DNA of 64,000 nt from Ruminococcus sp. AF41-9 (GTDB taxonomy: Bacteria; Bacillota; Clostridia; Lachnospirales; Lachnospiraceae): assembly GCF_003477525.1 (NCBI RefSeq), contig NZ_QUDO01000010.1, positions 1-64,000 on the forward strand. The letters run 5' to 3'. The notes under the pieces were generated by a model. The model searched no databases, was not told the origin of the DNA, and saw only the letters and a list, made by a program, of their open reading frames with translations. This document shows positions 16,283-26,361 of the stretch, one piece after another (within the stretch, counting starts at the first letter, position 1; each line of letters begins with the position of its first letter). Both the position numbers and the translations under genes were made by a program.

Positions 16283-18664
16283 ATGAATCAGAAAGCATAT
16301 AAAGCACTTGAATATTATAAAATCATCCATATGCTGACAGACAAGGCTTCTTCTTCCATGGGAAAAGAAATCTGTGCGAAGCTGGAACCGTCTACAGATA
16401 TTGATGAAATCCGACATATGCAGACCCAGACAAAGGATGCACTCACCCGCCTTTTCCAGAAGGGAAATATTTCTTTCGGAAGCGTCAAAGACGTGCGCGG
16501 TTCCCTGAAGCGTCTGGAGATCGGAAGTTCTCTCGGAATCGGTGAACTTCTTGCCATCTGCAGTCTGCTGGAAAATACCAACCGTGTCAAAGCCTATTCC
16601 AGAAGCGAGCGCGGAGATTCTCTCCCGGACTCTCTGGACGGAATGTTTGAGGCACTGGAACCACTGACACCTCTTACCACAGAAATCCGCAGATGTATCC
16701 TTTCCGAAGATGAGATCAGCGATGATGCCAGCAGCAGCCTCCGTCAGATCCGTCGAAACATGAAGATCACCGGAGATAGAATCCATACGCAGCTCTCCGC
16801 TCTTGTCAACGGCGGTGCCCGCAATTATCTGCAGGACTCCGTCATCACCATGAGAAACGGCCGCTACTGTATTCCTGTCAAAGCAGAATATAAGGGACAG
16901 GTTCCAGGTATGGTCCACGACCAGTCCTCCACAGGTTCTACCCTATTTATCGAGCCTATGGCCATCGTAAAATTAAACAACGACATCCGCGAACTGGAAC
17001 TGGAAGAACAGAAAGAGATCGAAGTTATCCTCTCCAATCTCAGCCAGCAGGCCGCGGAACAGACCGACTCCATCCGTGCGGACTTAAATATCATGGTTCA
17101 GCTTGACGTGATTTTTGCCCGTGCCTCCCTCGCCATGGACATGAATGCCACAGAACCAATTTTCAATGATGAAGGAAGAATCCGCCTGAAACAGGCGCGC
17201 CATCCTCTTATTGACAAAAAGAAAGCCGTCCCGATCGATATCCGTCTTGGTGACGATTTCGACCTGCTTGTTGTCACAGGTCCGAATACCGGCGGTAAAA
17301 CCGTATCCTTAAAGACAGTCGGACTTCTGACTCTGATGGGACAGTCCGGACTTCACATTCCGACACTGGACCGCTCCGAGCTTGCACTCTTCGAAGAAGT
17401 TTACGCAGACATCGGTGATGAGCAGAGTATTGAACAATCCTTAAGTACCTTCTCCTCACACATGACCAACGTGGTTTCTTTCCTGAAAAAGGCAAACCGC
17501 CACTCTCTCGTCCTCTTTGACGAGCTCGGTGCCGGTACTGACCCGACAGAAGGTGCTGCACTGGCCATTGCGATCCTCTCTCATCTCCACGAGCAGGGAA
17601 TCCGCACCATGGCAACCACCCACTACAGTGAGCTGAAAGTATACGCACTCTCCACCCTTGGCGTGGAAAACGCCTGCTGCGAATTTGACGTGGAAACGCT
17701 TCGTCCGACCTACCGCCTGCTGATCGGTGTTCCGGGAAAAAGTAATGCATTCGCCATTTCCTCCAAACTCGGACTCCCGGATTATATCATTGACAAAGCG
17801 AAAGAACAGATCAGCGAACAGGACGAATCCTTCGAAGATGTACTCAGTTCCCTTGAAAGCAGCCGTGTCACCATCGAAAACGAGCGCCGCGAGATCGAAC
17901 AGTACAAAAAAGAAATCGAATCCCTGAAATCCGAAATGGAGTCCAAACAGGAGAAACTCAACGAACAGCGTGACCGTATCATCCGTCAGGCAAACGAAGA
18001 AGCACATACAGTTCTGCGTGAAGCCAAGGAATATGCTGACCAGACCATGAAAATGTTCCACAAGTTCCAGAAAGACCATGTCGATCTCTCTGCTGTGGAA
18101 AAAGAACGTCAGGCTTTGCGTAAACGTATGAATAAAGCAGAAAAAGGCATGTCCCAGAAGACGACTGCCCAGAAGCCAAAGAAAGAACTGACAGCCAAAG
18201 ATGTCTCTCTCGGAGATGCAGTCAAAGTTCTCAGCATGAACCTGAAAGGAACTGTGAGCAGCCGCCCTGACAACAAAGGCTTCCTCTTTGTACAGATGGG
18301 TATCATCCGTTCCAAAGTTCACCTCTCAGACCTTGAACTGATCGATGAAGCAGATATCACCACACCTACCATGCAGAGAACCGGTGCCGGCAAGATCCGT
18401 ATGTCCAAGTCCGCCAGCGTATCCACAGAGATCAACCTTCTTGGCAAAACTGTGGACGAAGCCATCGCAGAGCTGGACAAATATCTGGATGACGCTTATA
18501 TCGCCCACCTGAAATCCGTTCGTATTGTTCATGGGAAAGGAACCGGTGCCCTTCGAAAAGGCGTTCATAACTATCTCAGACGCCAGAAACACGTAGAGTC
18601 CTTCCGTCTCGGTGAATTCGGAGAAGGAGATGCCGGTGTCACTATTGTAGAATTTAAAAAATAA
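16283..18664 (+). CDS. mutS2: Endonuclease MutS2
   Basis: A 793-residue MutS2. The MutS core is followed by the ATPase with Walker A GPNTGGKT (333-340) and Walker B/signature VLFDELGAGTDPTEG. A long coiled coil (about 510-620) and a C-terminal Smr nuclease domain (LLGKTVDEA, then RIVHGKGTGALR) follow. MutS2 suppresses recombination and rescues collided ribosomes. The start was set at 16283 (MNQKAY), the usual N-terminus, with AGGAG 12 bases upstream; earlier in-frame codons lie in the hairpin leader. Confidence 0.93.
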   Translation: MNQKAYKALEYYKIIHMLTDKASSSMGKEICAKLEPSTDIDEIRHMQTQTKDALTRLFQKGNISFGSVKDVRGSLKRLEIGSSLGIGELLAICSLLENTNRVKAYSRSERGDSLPDSLDGMFEALEPLTPLTTEIRRCILSEDEISDDASSSLRQIRRNMKITGDRIHTQLSALVNGGARNYLQDSVITMRNGRYCIPVKAEYKGQVPGMVHDQSSTGSTLFIEPMAIVKLNNDIRELELEEQKEIEVILSNLSQQAAEQTDSIRADLNIMVQLDVIFARASLAMDMNATEPIFNDEGRIRLKQARHPLIDKKKAVPIDIRLGDDFDLLVVTGPNTGGKTVSLKTVGLLTLMGQSGLHIPTLDRSELALFEEVYADIGDEQSIEQSLSTFSSHMTNVVSFLKKANRHSLVLFDELGAGTDPTEGAALAIAILSHLHEQGIRTMATTHYSELKVYALSTLGVENACCEFDVETLRPTYRLLIGVPGKSNAFAISSKLGLPDYIIDKAKEQISEQDESFEDVLSSLESSRVTIENERREIEQYKKEIESLKSEMESKQEKLNEQRDRIIRQANEEAHTVLREAKEYADQTMKMFHKFQKDHVDLSAVEKERQALRKRMNKAEKGMSQKTTAQKPKKELTAKDVSLGDAVKVLSMNLKGTVSSRPDNKGFLFVQMGIIRSKVHLSDLELIDEADITTPTMQRTGAGKIRMSKSASVSTEINLLGKTVDEAIAELDKYLDDAYIAHLKSVRIVHGKGTGALRKGVHNYLRRQKHVESFRLGEFGEGDAGVTIVEFKK

Positions 18665-18698
18665 ATATCACTATATTTCAGAATCAGGAGGAACTGCC

Positions 18699-19400
18699 AT
18701 GGTTTCCAAACAGAAAATTCTCATTGTCGATGACGATAACAACATCGCAGAGCTCATCGCCCTGTATCTTACCAAAGAATGCTTTGAGACAAAAATTGTA
18801 AATGACGGAGAAGAAGCACTGAAAGAATTTGCCTCTTTTCGCCCGGATCTGATCATTCTGGATCTGATGCTCCCGGGAATCGACGGCTATCAGGTCTGCC
18901 GTGAAATCCGTCATACCTCCGATGTCCCGATCATCATGCTCTCAGCCAAGGGAGAGACTTTTGACAAAGTTCTCGGACTGGAACTGGGTGCTGACGACTA
19001 TATGATCAAACCATTCGATTCCAAAGAACTGGTTGCCCGTGTCCGTGCTGTCCTGCGTCGTTTTCAGGTAAAACAGCCTGCTGTTTCCTCCAGCGAAAAA
19101 TGTGTCAGCTATCCGGACCTCACCATCAACCTGACCAATTATGCAGTCACTTATATGGGCCGTCAGGTAGACATGCCGCCAAAAGAACTGGAACTTCTCT
19201 ATTTTCTTGCTTCTTCTCCAAACCAGGTATTCACCAGAGAACAGCTTCTGGATCATATCTGGGGCTATGAATACATCGGTGACACCCGTACTGTCGACGT
19301 TCACATCAAACGCCTGAGAGAAAAAATCAAGGACAACCCACACTGGTCTATCGCCACTGTATGGGGAATCGGATATAAATTCGAGGTAAAAAATCCATGA
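18699..19400 (+). CDS. OmpR/PhoB-family response regulator
   Basis: A 233-residue two-component regulator. The receiver domain has acidic pocket D11-D13, phosphoacceptor D55 in LIILDLMLP and K105-like MIKPF. The C-terminal winged helix is of the OmpR type (PPKELELLYFLAS, VDVHIKRLREKI). AGGAGG precedes the ATG, 34 bases after mutS2. It overlaps the kinase gene by 4 bases (ATGA), so the pair is translated together. The regulon is unknown. Confidence 0.92.
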   Translation: MVSKQKILIVDDDNNIAELIALYLTKECFETKIVNDGEEALKEFASFRPDLIILDLMLPGIDGYQVCREIRHTSDVPIIMLSAKGETFDKVLGLELGADDYMIKPFDSKELVARVRAVLRRFQVKQPAVSSSEKCVSYPDLTINLTNYAVTYMGRQVDMPPKELELLYFLASSPNQVFTREQLLDHIWGYEYIGDTRTVDVHIKRLREKIKDNPHWSIATVWGIGYKFEVKNP

Positions 19401-20809
19401 AACAGCACCATCTTTCCACAAAATTCCTGATGTTCTATATCTTTATCGGGGTTTTTGGATTTTTTCTTGTAACCCTGGGCGGTTCTTATATGGTGGAAAA
19501 ACATTTTGAACACTCTTTAAGCACCGCCCTGTACACCGAAGCCCACAATATCGCCTCCAACGATATGGTTAAAAACAATATGTCCTCTTCCACTGTGGAC
19601 AGCCTTACCGAAAATCTTTCAGCCATTGCAGACTTTCAGGATGCAGTAGTCTGGGTCATCAACAGTAACGGAGAGATCATCGTAAGCACCCGCAAAGAGA
19701 TCGATATCAACAATCCAATCCCGTTCGATGAATTTGATGCTTCTGACTGGGGAAGCAACTATTATCAGGTTGGAAAATTTTACGGATATTTTGACACAGA
19801 CCAGCTCAGTGTCATTGCTCCTATCACCTCCGACATGACCACAAAAGGCTATGTTGCGATTCACTATGCAATGACCAATCTCTACCAGAGCCGCAGCAGC
19901 ATCCTGTTTATCATGCAGATCATTTTCCTTGCATGCTACGCAGCCACCAGCCTTCTCCTCTGGGTTTACAGCCACTATATCCGCAAACCTCTCACAAAGA
20001 TCATGAAAGGTGCCAATGAATATGCAAACGGAAATCTCTCCTATCGGATTGATGTCACTTCCGATGACGAAATGGGATATCTGGCAAATACCCTGAACTA
20101 TATGTCCGATGAACTGAACAAAAACGGAGACTACCAGCGCAAATTTATCGCCAATGTCTCCCACGATTTCCGCTCGCCGCTTACTTCCATCAAAGGATAT
20201 GTGAATGCCATACTGGACGGCACGATCCCTTATGAGATGCAGGGCCGTTATCTGAAGATCATCGCTTTTGAATCCGAACGTCTGGAGAAACTAACCCGCA
20301 GTCTGCTCACACTGAACGAACTGGACATGAAAAAACGTATGATGCACATTCACCGTTTCGACATCAACGATACGATCAAAAACACCGCAGCTACGTTCGA
20401 AGGCATCTGCACCAGCCGCCAGATCCGTCTGGAACTGCTCCTGTCCGGACATGAACTCTATGTCAGGGCAGATATGGAACAGATCCAGCAGGTTCTCTAT
20501 AATCTTCTGGACAATGCCATCAAATTCAGCCATGATGATTCTTCCATCCAGATAGAGACCACCGTAAAAAGCGGAAAAGTTTTCGTCTCTGTCAAAGACC
20601 ACGGTACCGGCATCCCGAAAGAAAGCCTGAATAAAATCTGGGAACGCTTCTACAAAATCGACGCCTCCCGTGGAAAAGACCGCAAAGGCACAGGACTTGG
20701 ACTTTCTATCGTCAAAGAAATCATCAACGCTCACAACCAGACCATTGATGTCATCAGTACTGAAGGCATCGGAACTGAATTTATCTTTACTCTGGAAAAA
20801 GCAAAATAA
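19397..20809 (+). CDS. Membrane sensor histidine kinase (HAMP, HisKA, HATPase)
   Basis: A 470-residue kinase: TM1 at about 10-30, an extracellular sensor of about 135 residues, TM2 at about 169-191, then a HAMP domain. The dimerisation box is FIANVSHDFRSPLTSI with phospho-accepting H256. The ATPase boxes are N (NLLDNAIKF), G1 (VKDHGTGIP) and G2 (GTGLGLSIV). It is the partner of the upstream response regulator. The signal is not evident from the sensor sequence. A terminator follows. Confidence 0.92.
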   Translation: MKQHHLSTKFLMFYIFIGVFGFFLVTLGGSYMVEKHFEHSLSTALYTEAHNIASNDMVKNNMSSSTVDSLTENLSAIADFQDAVVWVINSNGEIIVSTRKEIDINNPIPFDEFDASDWGSNYYQVGKFYGYFDTDQLSVIAPITSDMTTKGYVAIHYAMTNLYQSRSSILFIMQIIFLACYAATSLLLWVYSHYIRKPLTKIMKGANEYANGNLSYRIDVTSDDEMGYLANTLNYMSDELNKNGDYQRKFIANVSHDFRSPLTSIKGYVNAILDGTIPYEMQGRYLKIIAFESERLEKLTRSLLTLNELDMKKRMMHIHRFDINDTIKNTAATFEGICTSRQIRLELLLSGHELYVRADMEQIQQVLYNLLDNAIKFSHDDSSIQIETTVKSGKVFVSVKDHGTGIPKESLNKIWERFYKIDASRGKDRKGTGLGLSIVKEIINAHNQTIDVISTEGIGTEFIFTLEKAK

Positions 20810-20819
20810 AAACAAAAAC

Positions 20820-20874
20820 ACCGCAGAAAATCTGTTTTTCAATTATTGATCAACAGTTCTCTGCGGTATTTTTA
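20820..20874 (+). terminator. Terminator of mutS2 / two-component operon
   Basis: ACCGCAGA (20820-20827) pairs with TCTGCGGT (20860-20867) and a T-rich run follows, just after the kinase stop codon. Confidence 0.75.
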
Positions 20875-20969
20875 TAATAAATTTTTTTGTTCTTCGCAAC
20901 CATCTGTGATGATTCATCTGCAGCATTTATGTCAGGATCCGTCTGTACATTTCCAATCTATTCACTGTT

Positions 20970-21830
20970 TTATTGAAATAACGTGTAATCCGGCCGACAG
21001 AACCTTACATTCGGGAGTTTCTGCAGATCATAACTTTTTTCACACACAATATATCCTTCCGGGATCACTTCTCCCACCTTTCTGGTATTTCCTTCAATGG
21101 TCCAGAATTGCTTACCATGAACTTCTGTCACAATACCTGTGTGGTTATAGGCAATTCCATCATGAAAAATCACAATATCTCCCTTTCGAGGTACCGTATA
21201 GGAAGGCAGATATCCTGGCAGGAATCTGCATGCAATATATGGCCAGTCTTTCAACAGTTTCTGTGCCTTGTTCAAGCCATAGGCTTCTTTCATGCACCAG
21301 GATACAAAAATCGCACACCATGGCTCACCCTGATAATAAGGAGCAGCATCCCTGCTGTATTTTGTATAATTTCCATATCCCGCATTCGCTTTCTTACTAT
21401 CCAGATTTTTCAGAGATTTCTTTTCCATATATCCAATCTCTTTTCTGGCAACAAGAATCAGCTTATTAATTGCCTTACTCATTTTTTTCGTCGGTTCTAC
21501 GTCAACAGCACAGATATACTCTTTTCCCTTATAAACGGCAATCGCTGCTGTTTTTCCCAGACCAACTCCTTTTACCGTTCCTGATGCACTTACCCTTGCA
21601 ATATTCGTATTTCTGCATCTCCAGCTTACCCTTGCAGCCGGTGCTCCTGTCAGAGATAATTTTACGCTCTGCCCGACAGTTACCATTGCAGTCGTCCTGT
21701 TCAAAGCTACTGTCGCTGCTTCTACACTCACAGAACCTCCCACCCCCGTCAGAGACAGCGGAAATATCACTGCCAGAGCCAGAATCAATGCAAGAACCTG
21801 TTTCCTGAACTTATTCTTTTTTCCTTCCAA
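20970..21830 (-). CDS. Secreted CHAP-domain peptidoglycan amidase/peptidase with Ig-like domain
   Basis: A 286-residue exported protein. A signal peptide occupies about residues 1-38, ending near VEAAT. A Big_2-like Ig domain (about 40-110: VTVGQSVKLSL, VSWRCRNTNIARVSASG) is followed by a CHAP domain with the catalytic cysteine in PWCAIFVSW and histidine in YNHTGIVTEV. CHAP enzymes cut peptidoglycan stem peptides. No ATG fits the signal peptide; the start is TTG 21830 with AAGGAG ten bases upstream. It is convergent with the kinase operon. Confidence 0.85.
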   Translation of the reverse strand: MEGKKNKFRKQVLALILALAVIFPLSLTGVGGSVSVEAATVALNRTTAMVTVGQSVKLSLTGAPAARVSWRCRNTNIARVSASGTVKGVGLGKTAAIAVYKGKEYICAVDVEPTKKMSKAINKLILVARKEIGYMEKKSLKNLDSKKANAGYGNYTKYSRDAAPYYQGEPWCAIFVSWCMKEAYGLNKAQKLLKDWPYIACRFLPGYLPSYTVPRKGDIVIFHDGIAYNHTGIVTEVHGKQFWTIEGNTRKVGEVIPEGYIVCEKSYDLQKLPNVRFCRPDYTLFQ

Positions 21831-22048
21831 AACCTGATTTCTCCTTCTTAAAAAATTAATATGATTTCCTTCGCAGATTTCCCACTGAGAAAGATACCAC
21901 TTTTTATCATATCAGATATTGGAGGAATCTTCCATAATTTTATAGCGGATCAGGATAAAAAAGAATAACTGTAGTTACTGTTCACCGGTAATATCCCTCG
22001 AGGTGTTTTTTGTGAGTGAAGGCCGCAGTAACAAAATACGATTCCCTC

Positions 22049-23773
22049 TCAGCAAAAAGGTGTTCTCAGCATTCTGTCTTCCTTTACCAGATAAATTCCT
22101 CTCGGCGTGATCCTGATTTCAGGAATGACAGGCAATGCCATAAATGACAGCGTAATAAATGGATCAAAGCCATCTTTCACACCCATTTCGTGCGCTTTCG
22201 GGATCATTTTCGCCAGGGCTTCATTCACACTTTCATACCCGGCATCACTCATCAGTCCCATCACCGGAAGCGGCAAAGTCCCATAAATCTCACCATCACG
22301 TACCAGAGTATAACCACCCTGTGTCCGCATCATCTCTTTTACAGCAAGAGCCATATCACGATCATTATCTCCGACTACAATAATATTGTGAGAATCATGA
22401 GAAACACTGGACGCAATAGCACCACCGCGGATTCCATATCCCTTCACAATACCCACGCCCATTTTTCCCGTATTCTTATGTCTCTCGATCACTGCAATCT
22501 TCTGATACTCTCCATCCGGTACAAAATATTTCTCTCCGTCCAGAACCTTCCATGGAACTTCTTCCACTACATCGCTGGTCACGATCTGCTTCTCCAGCAT
22601 CTGAATCACATGCGCTTTTCCACCCGGATGTTTCAGTTTCAAACGCTCTTCACTGAATCCTGAGACATGAACCGTATTCTTCAGATGAGGCGGGCATGGC
22701 TTCACTTCCACCTTCTCATCCCTTATGACCCGCTTTCCACAATGATAAACATCCACCACATTCAGATCCGTCACATTATCCAGAATCACAAAATCTGCCT
22801 GTCGTCCCGGCGCGATCATCCCAAGCTGATACAGACCATAACATCTTGCAGGCTGGATCGTAGCCATCTGCAAAGCCTTCTCCACCGGCAGGCCAAGCTG
22901 CACCGCACGCTTCACATTATAATTAATATGCCCCTCTTTCCGGATCTCCTCAATATGCTTATCATCCGTACAGAAACAAAAGCTGGAAGTATCCGTATGA
23001 TGCTCCACAATTCCCTTCACAATGGCATCCAGATTTCTCGCCGCACTGCCCTCACGGATCAGAACCTGCATCCCATTTCTCGCCTCAGCCATTGCATACT
23101 CATAATCCACGCACTCATGATCTGTATCAATGCCTCCCAGCACATACGCAGCCAGGTCACCCGGTGCCAGAAACGGTGCATGGCCATCCTTCACTCTGTC
23201 CTGAAACAGACGCAGTTTCTCATGCATGGCAATACTTCCATTGATCACTGATGGCGCATCCATGACCTCACCAAGTCCCAGAATCCTCGGGTGATCCAGA
23301 TAACCCTTCATCTTTCCCGCAGTCAAAGTACATCCATTATCATCCACATGCGTAGCCGGAACACACGACGGCATCATCACATAAACATTTGCCGGTGCAT
23401 CCTCCGTCTGATCCAGAATATAATCAATCCCGTCCGTACCCGACACATTCGCAGATTCATGCGGGTCCACAATAAACGTTGTTGTTCCACACTGCGCCGC
23501 CTGCCGCACCAGTTCCCCCGGCGTCACAAGCGTAGATTCCAGATGCAGATGACTGTCAATAAATCCCGGACAGATCACCTTCCCATCCAGATCAATCTCC
23601 GTCTCCCCCTCATATGTACCAACACCGATCACAATTCCATCCGCAACAGCCACATTTCCCTCAATAAACTCCCCCGTACCAGAACTGAACACACGCCCGT
23701 TCTTAAACACCAGCTCTGCCTTCTCAAGACCTCTCGCCATCTGCGAATACTTACGATAAACTTCCAACTCCAT
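22049..23773 (-). CDS. ade: Adenine deaminase
   Basis: A 574-residue amidohydrolase of the adenine deaminase family, converting adenine to hypoxanthine for purine salvage. Metal-binding residues begin with H75 and H77 in FIDSHLHLEST. The family motifs VDPHESANV, GLGEVMDAP, CTDDKH and VSHDSHNIIVVG follow. The N-terminal extension VYRKYSQMARGLEKAELVFKNG is usual for the family. GGGAGG precedes the ATG. No purine riboswitch is visible in the 23774-23997 leader. Confidence 0.93.
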   Translation of the reverse strand: MELEVYRKYSQMARGLEKAELVFKNGRVFSSGTGEFIEGNVAVADGIVIGVGTYEGETEIDLDGKVICPGFIDSHLHLESTLVTPGELVRQAAQCGTTTFIVDPHESANVSGTDGIDYILDQTEDAPANVYVMMPSCVPATHVDDNGCTLTAGKMKGYLDHPRILGLGEVMDAPSVINGSIAMHEKLRLFQDRVKDGHAPFLAPGDLAAYVLGGIDTDHECVDYEYAMAEARNGMQVLIREGSAARNLDAIVKGIVEHHTDTSSFCFCTDDKHIEEIRKEGHINYNVKRAVQLGLPVEKALQMATIQPARCYGLYQLGMIAPGRQADFVILDNVTDLNVVDVYHCGKRVIRDEKVEVKPCPPHLKNTVHVSGFSEERLKLKHPGGKAHVIQMLEKQIVTSDVVEEVPWKVLDGEKYFVPDGEYQKIAVIERHKNTGKMGVGIVKGYGIRGGAIASSVSHDSHNIIVVGDNDRDMALAVKEMMRTQGGYTLVRDGEIYGTLPLPVMGLMSDAGYESVNEALAKMIPKAHEMGVKDGFDPFITLSFMALPVIPEIRITPRGIYLVKEDRMLRTPFC

Positions 23774-23997
23774 AAAAAAACCTCCCTTCTAATCTCCGCA
23801 ATATTTTTCAGACTTTTTTAAAATCCAAGTCTATTTTTCTCTATATTTCATTATATATTATCATCTGTATTCTCAATATGCAACTCATTTTTATTATTTA
23901 TTATATTATTTCTATGCTCTGCAGGGCAGGAAATCTGACCGCATAGTTTCAGCCATACTCAGCTCAGAAAAATATATGTCTTCTGAGCCTCCCCTTT

Positions 23998-24084
23998 TAT
24001 AGCGATCCTCTAAAATAACGCATCTTAATCCAGTCCATCAGAGGGTGAACTGTCTTAAATGCATTATTTACGAGGATTGCTATA
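23998..24084. repeat. 87-bp palindromic dispersed repeat, copy 1
   Basis: The element has imperfect terminal inverted repeats of about 26 bp: TATAGCGATCCTCTAAAATA at the left and, reversed, TATAGCAATCCTCGTAAATA at the right. An identical 87-bp copy lies at 56549-56635 and a one-ended relative at 60308. It has no coding capacity. This is a MITE- or REP-type repeat between ade and the oleate hydratase gene. Confidence 0.85.
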
Positions 24085-24149
24085 AAAAGAAAAGCCGCAG
24101 GATACTCCCCCCTGCAGCCTTTCTATCGTAATCACATCATTTACTTTTA

Positions 24150-26126
24150 TTACATCATATAATCCTTAATCACATCATGATCCCTGAGCACCTTCTCGAT
24201 CACCGTTCCCTTAACCACTTTCAGCAGCGGTTTCTTCAGCGCATTCAGTGGTCCAGGAAGCTCAATTTCCAGCGGAGATTTTCCATCCATCAGCTTCACG
24301 CTGCTGTCCAGTAACTCTCTGATATCATAAACACTGCCCCATACTTCCGGCACACCTCTGTCCACACCCAGAAGTCCATAAACAGCCTCCATAGCAGTTC
24401 TGACAGAATACTCTGTCGTAAATACTGTATCTCTCGGAGTCTCAGCAAACTGTCCAAGGAATGCGAAGTTTACACATCCATCCGGGATAACGTCAGGTCT
24501 GTCACCTTTGGTTCTCGGCATGAAGAATGCTGTGATGTAAGGCATCATAGTCGGTACGCAAACCGCACTGTTCTCAGCCAGATCTTCGATATCCTCAACC
24601 GGAACACCCAGATGATACAGCCACTCTTCTGTGATTTCCTTACCAGTACACTCTTTCATCGGTTTCTTGATATAGTCGCCAGGTACATCTGTAAACAGAC
24701 CATATACCCATACACAAACCTTATCTTTATCCTGATCCTTGAACTGTCCCTGTCTGTTGATGGTCCAGCTCATCAGCCAGCTTGAATCCTGACAGCTTAC
24801 GATACCGCCGGTAACAACCTTGCCTGTTCTCGGGTCACGTTTGCAGATATCTGTAATATAAGGAATGATCTTGTCATCCAGTGTGGTAACTGTTGCAGAT
24901 TCCCAGTTTGTCTTTGCAATATCAGAGCAGAATTTCTCAGGATGTCCGAAAGACGGATTCTGTTTTGCGATATTTTTCCAGAGGCTCCAGCATCCGCTTG
25001 TGCGAACTTCTGCATCTCCGTTCGGTGCATGATTCTGATCACCATAGATGGTTCCCTCTGTACAGCTTCCGTTTGTTACAAATACAAGGTCATTTTCAGT
25101 CAGAACAATACCCTTTTCTACGCCATTTACTTTGCACTCGATTGCCTTGGCAATCTTCTTGTTACCTTCAAACTCAAAGAGTACGTTTGTAACTTCTGTG
25201 TTGAACTGGAATTCAACGCCTGCTGCCTCCAGATATTTCTGCATCGGCAGGATCAGGGATTCATACTGGTTATATTTTGTAAATTTCAGAGCACTGAAAT
25301 CCGGAAGTCCGGAAATATGATGGATGAATCTCTGGAAGTACAGTTTCATCTCCAGTGCACTGTGCCAGTTTTCAAATGCAAACATGGTTCTCCAGTATAA
25401 CCAGAAGGTAGAGTCAAATACTTCGTCATCGAATACATCCTCAATCGTCTTATCATAAAGATCTTCATCCTTTGTCATAAACAGCTTCATGATCTCCATG
25501 CAGCCCTTCTGACTCAGATTAAATTTACCGTCTGTATGCGCATCTTTGCCTCTCTCTTTCGTTGCACGGCAGAGAGAATAGTTCGGATCTTCTTTGTTCA
25601 GCCAGTAATATTCGTCAAGTACGGATACGCCCGGTGTTTCAATAGAAGGAATGCTTCTGAAAAGATCCCATAAACATTCGAAATGATTCTCCATCTCACG
25701 TCCACCACGCATTACATATCCTCTGCTCGGATCGAAGATACCATCACATGCACCGCCTGCAATGTCCATTGCCTCCAGAATATGAATGTTCTTTCCAGGC
25801 ATTTGTCCGTCACGTACAAGGAAACAAGCTGCTGCAAGAGATGCAAGTCCGCTTCCTACGATATAAGCATGTTTGTCATCTACGCCTTCCGGTTTTCTCG
25901 GGCGGGCAAACGCTTCATAGTTACCGTTGGAATAATAAATTCCCTTGCTGTTTTTCTCATATTTTCCGCGCTCTGTGTTGCGGTATTCACTTGTGTTGTG
26001 AAGTGCATCATATTCTTCTTTTTTCTTTGTCTCGGTTGTTTTATATTTCTTTCCTGCTGCCACTGCTGCTACGCCGGCTCCAACTGCTAATGCGGATACA
26101 AGTCCTAACCCTTTATTTTTACTCAT
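24150..26126 (-). CDS. ohyA: Oleate hydratase with N-terminal membrane segment
   Basis: A 658-residue FAD-dependent hydratase (formerly myosin-cross-reactive antigen) that adds water to the 9-10 double bond of oleate, a detoxification step in gut bacteria. The FAD-binding motif is YIVGSGLASLAAACFL, followed by GGACDG, RGGREMENHFECLWD and CQDSSWLMSW. Most oleate hydratases are about 560-600 residues. This one has an extra glycine/alanine-rich hydrophobic segment at about residues 6-26 followed by a lysine-rich stretch, suggesting a membrane anchor. The ATG at 26126 has AGGTGG upstream. Confidence 0.9.
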   Translation of the reverse strand: MSKNKGLGLVSALAVGAGVAAVAAGKKYKTTETKKKEEYDALHNTSEYRNTERGKYEKNSKGIYYSNGNYEAFARPRKPEGVDDKHAYIVGSGLASLAAACFLVRDGQMPGKNIHILEAMDIAGGACDGIFDPSRGYVMRGGREMENHFECLWDLFRSIPSIETPGVSVLDEYYWLNKEDPNYSLCRATKERGKDAHTDGKFNLSQKGCMEIMKLFMTKDEDLYDKTIEDVFDDEVFDSTFWLYWRTMFAFENWHSALEMKLYFQRFIHHISGLPDFSALKFTKYNQYESLILPMQKYLEAAGVEFQFNTEVTNVLFEFEGNKKIAKAIECKVNGVEKGIVLTENDLVFVTNGSCTEGTIYGDQNHAPNGDAEVRTSGCWSLWKNIAKQNPSFGHPEKFCSDIAKTNWESATVTTLDDKIIPYITDICKRDPRTGKVVTGGIVSCQDSSWLMSWTINRQGQFKDQDKDKVCVWVYGLFTDVPGDYIKKPMKECTGKEITEEWLYHLGVPVEDIEDLAENSAVCVPTMMPYITAFFMPRTKGDRPDVIPDGCVNFAFLGQFAETPRDTVFTTEYSVRTAMEAVYGLLGVDRGVPEVWGSVYDIRELLDSSVKLMDGKSPLEIELPGPLNALKKPLLKVVKGTVIEKVLRDHDVIKDYMM

Positions 26127-26266
26127 AATACACATCCACCTTTCTGGAATTATTATTTACATATTTCCCATGTAATAACCATTTCATCCGTTTATTTTTT
26201 TGTTTCTTTTTCTGTTTCTTTGTTGCTATGGCTGTATATTAACAGCAAAAATAAATTCCCACAATT

Positions 26267-26315
26267 TACAAAAACCGCAGAATGATAAGTTTTTTATCAT
26301 CCCACGGTTTTTGTA
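26267..26315 (-). terminator. Hairpin terminator downstream of the tetR gene
   Basis: TACAAAAACCG (26267-26277) pairs with CGGTTTTTGTA (26305-26315), with an inner ATGATAA/TTATCAT stem. It lies between the tetR stop and the oleate hydratase start. Confidence 0.65.
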
Positions 26316-26361
26316 AAGTATCCGCACCTGTTGAGCAGTTTCGCAGTTACAGGTATTCTTA

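Noticed and set aside
23774..23997. Possible purine riboswitch ahead of adenine deaminase
   Set aside because: The conserved three-way junction loops are not found.
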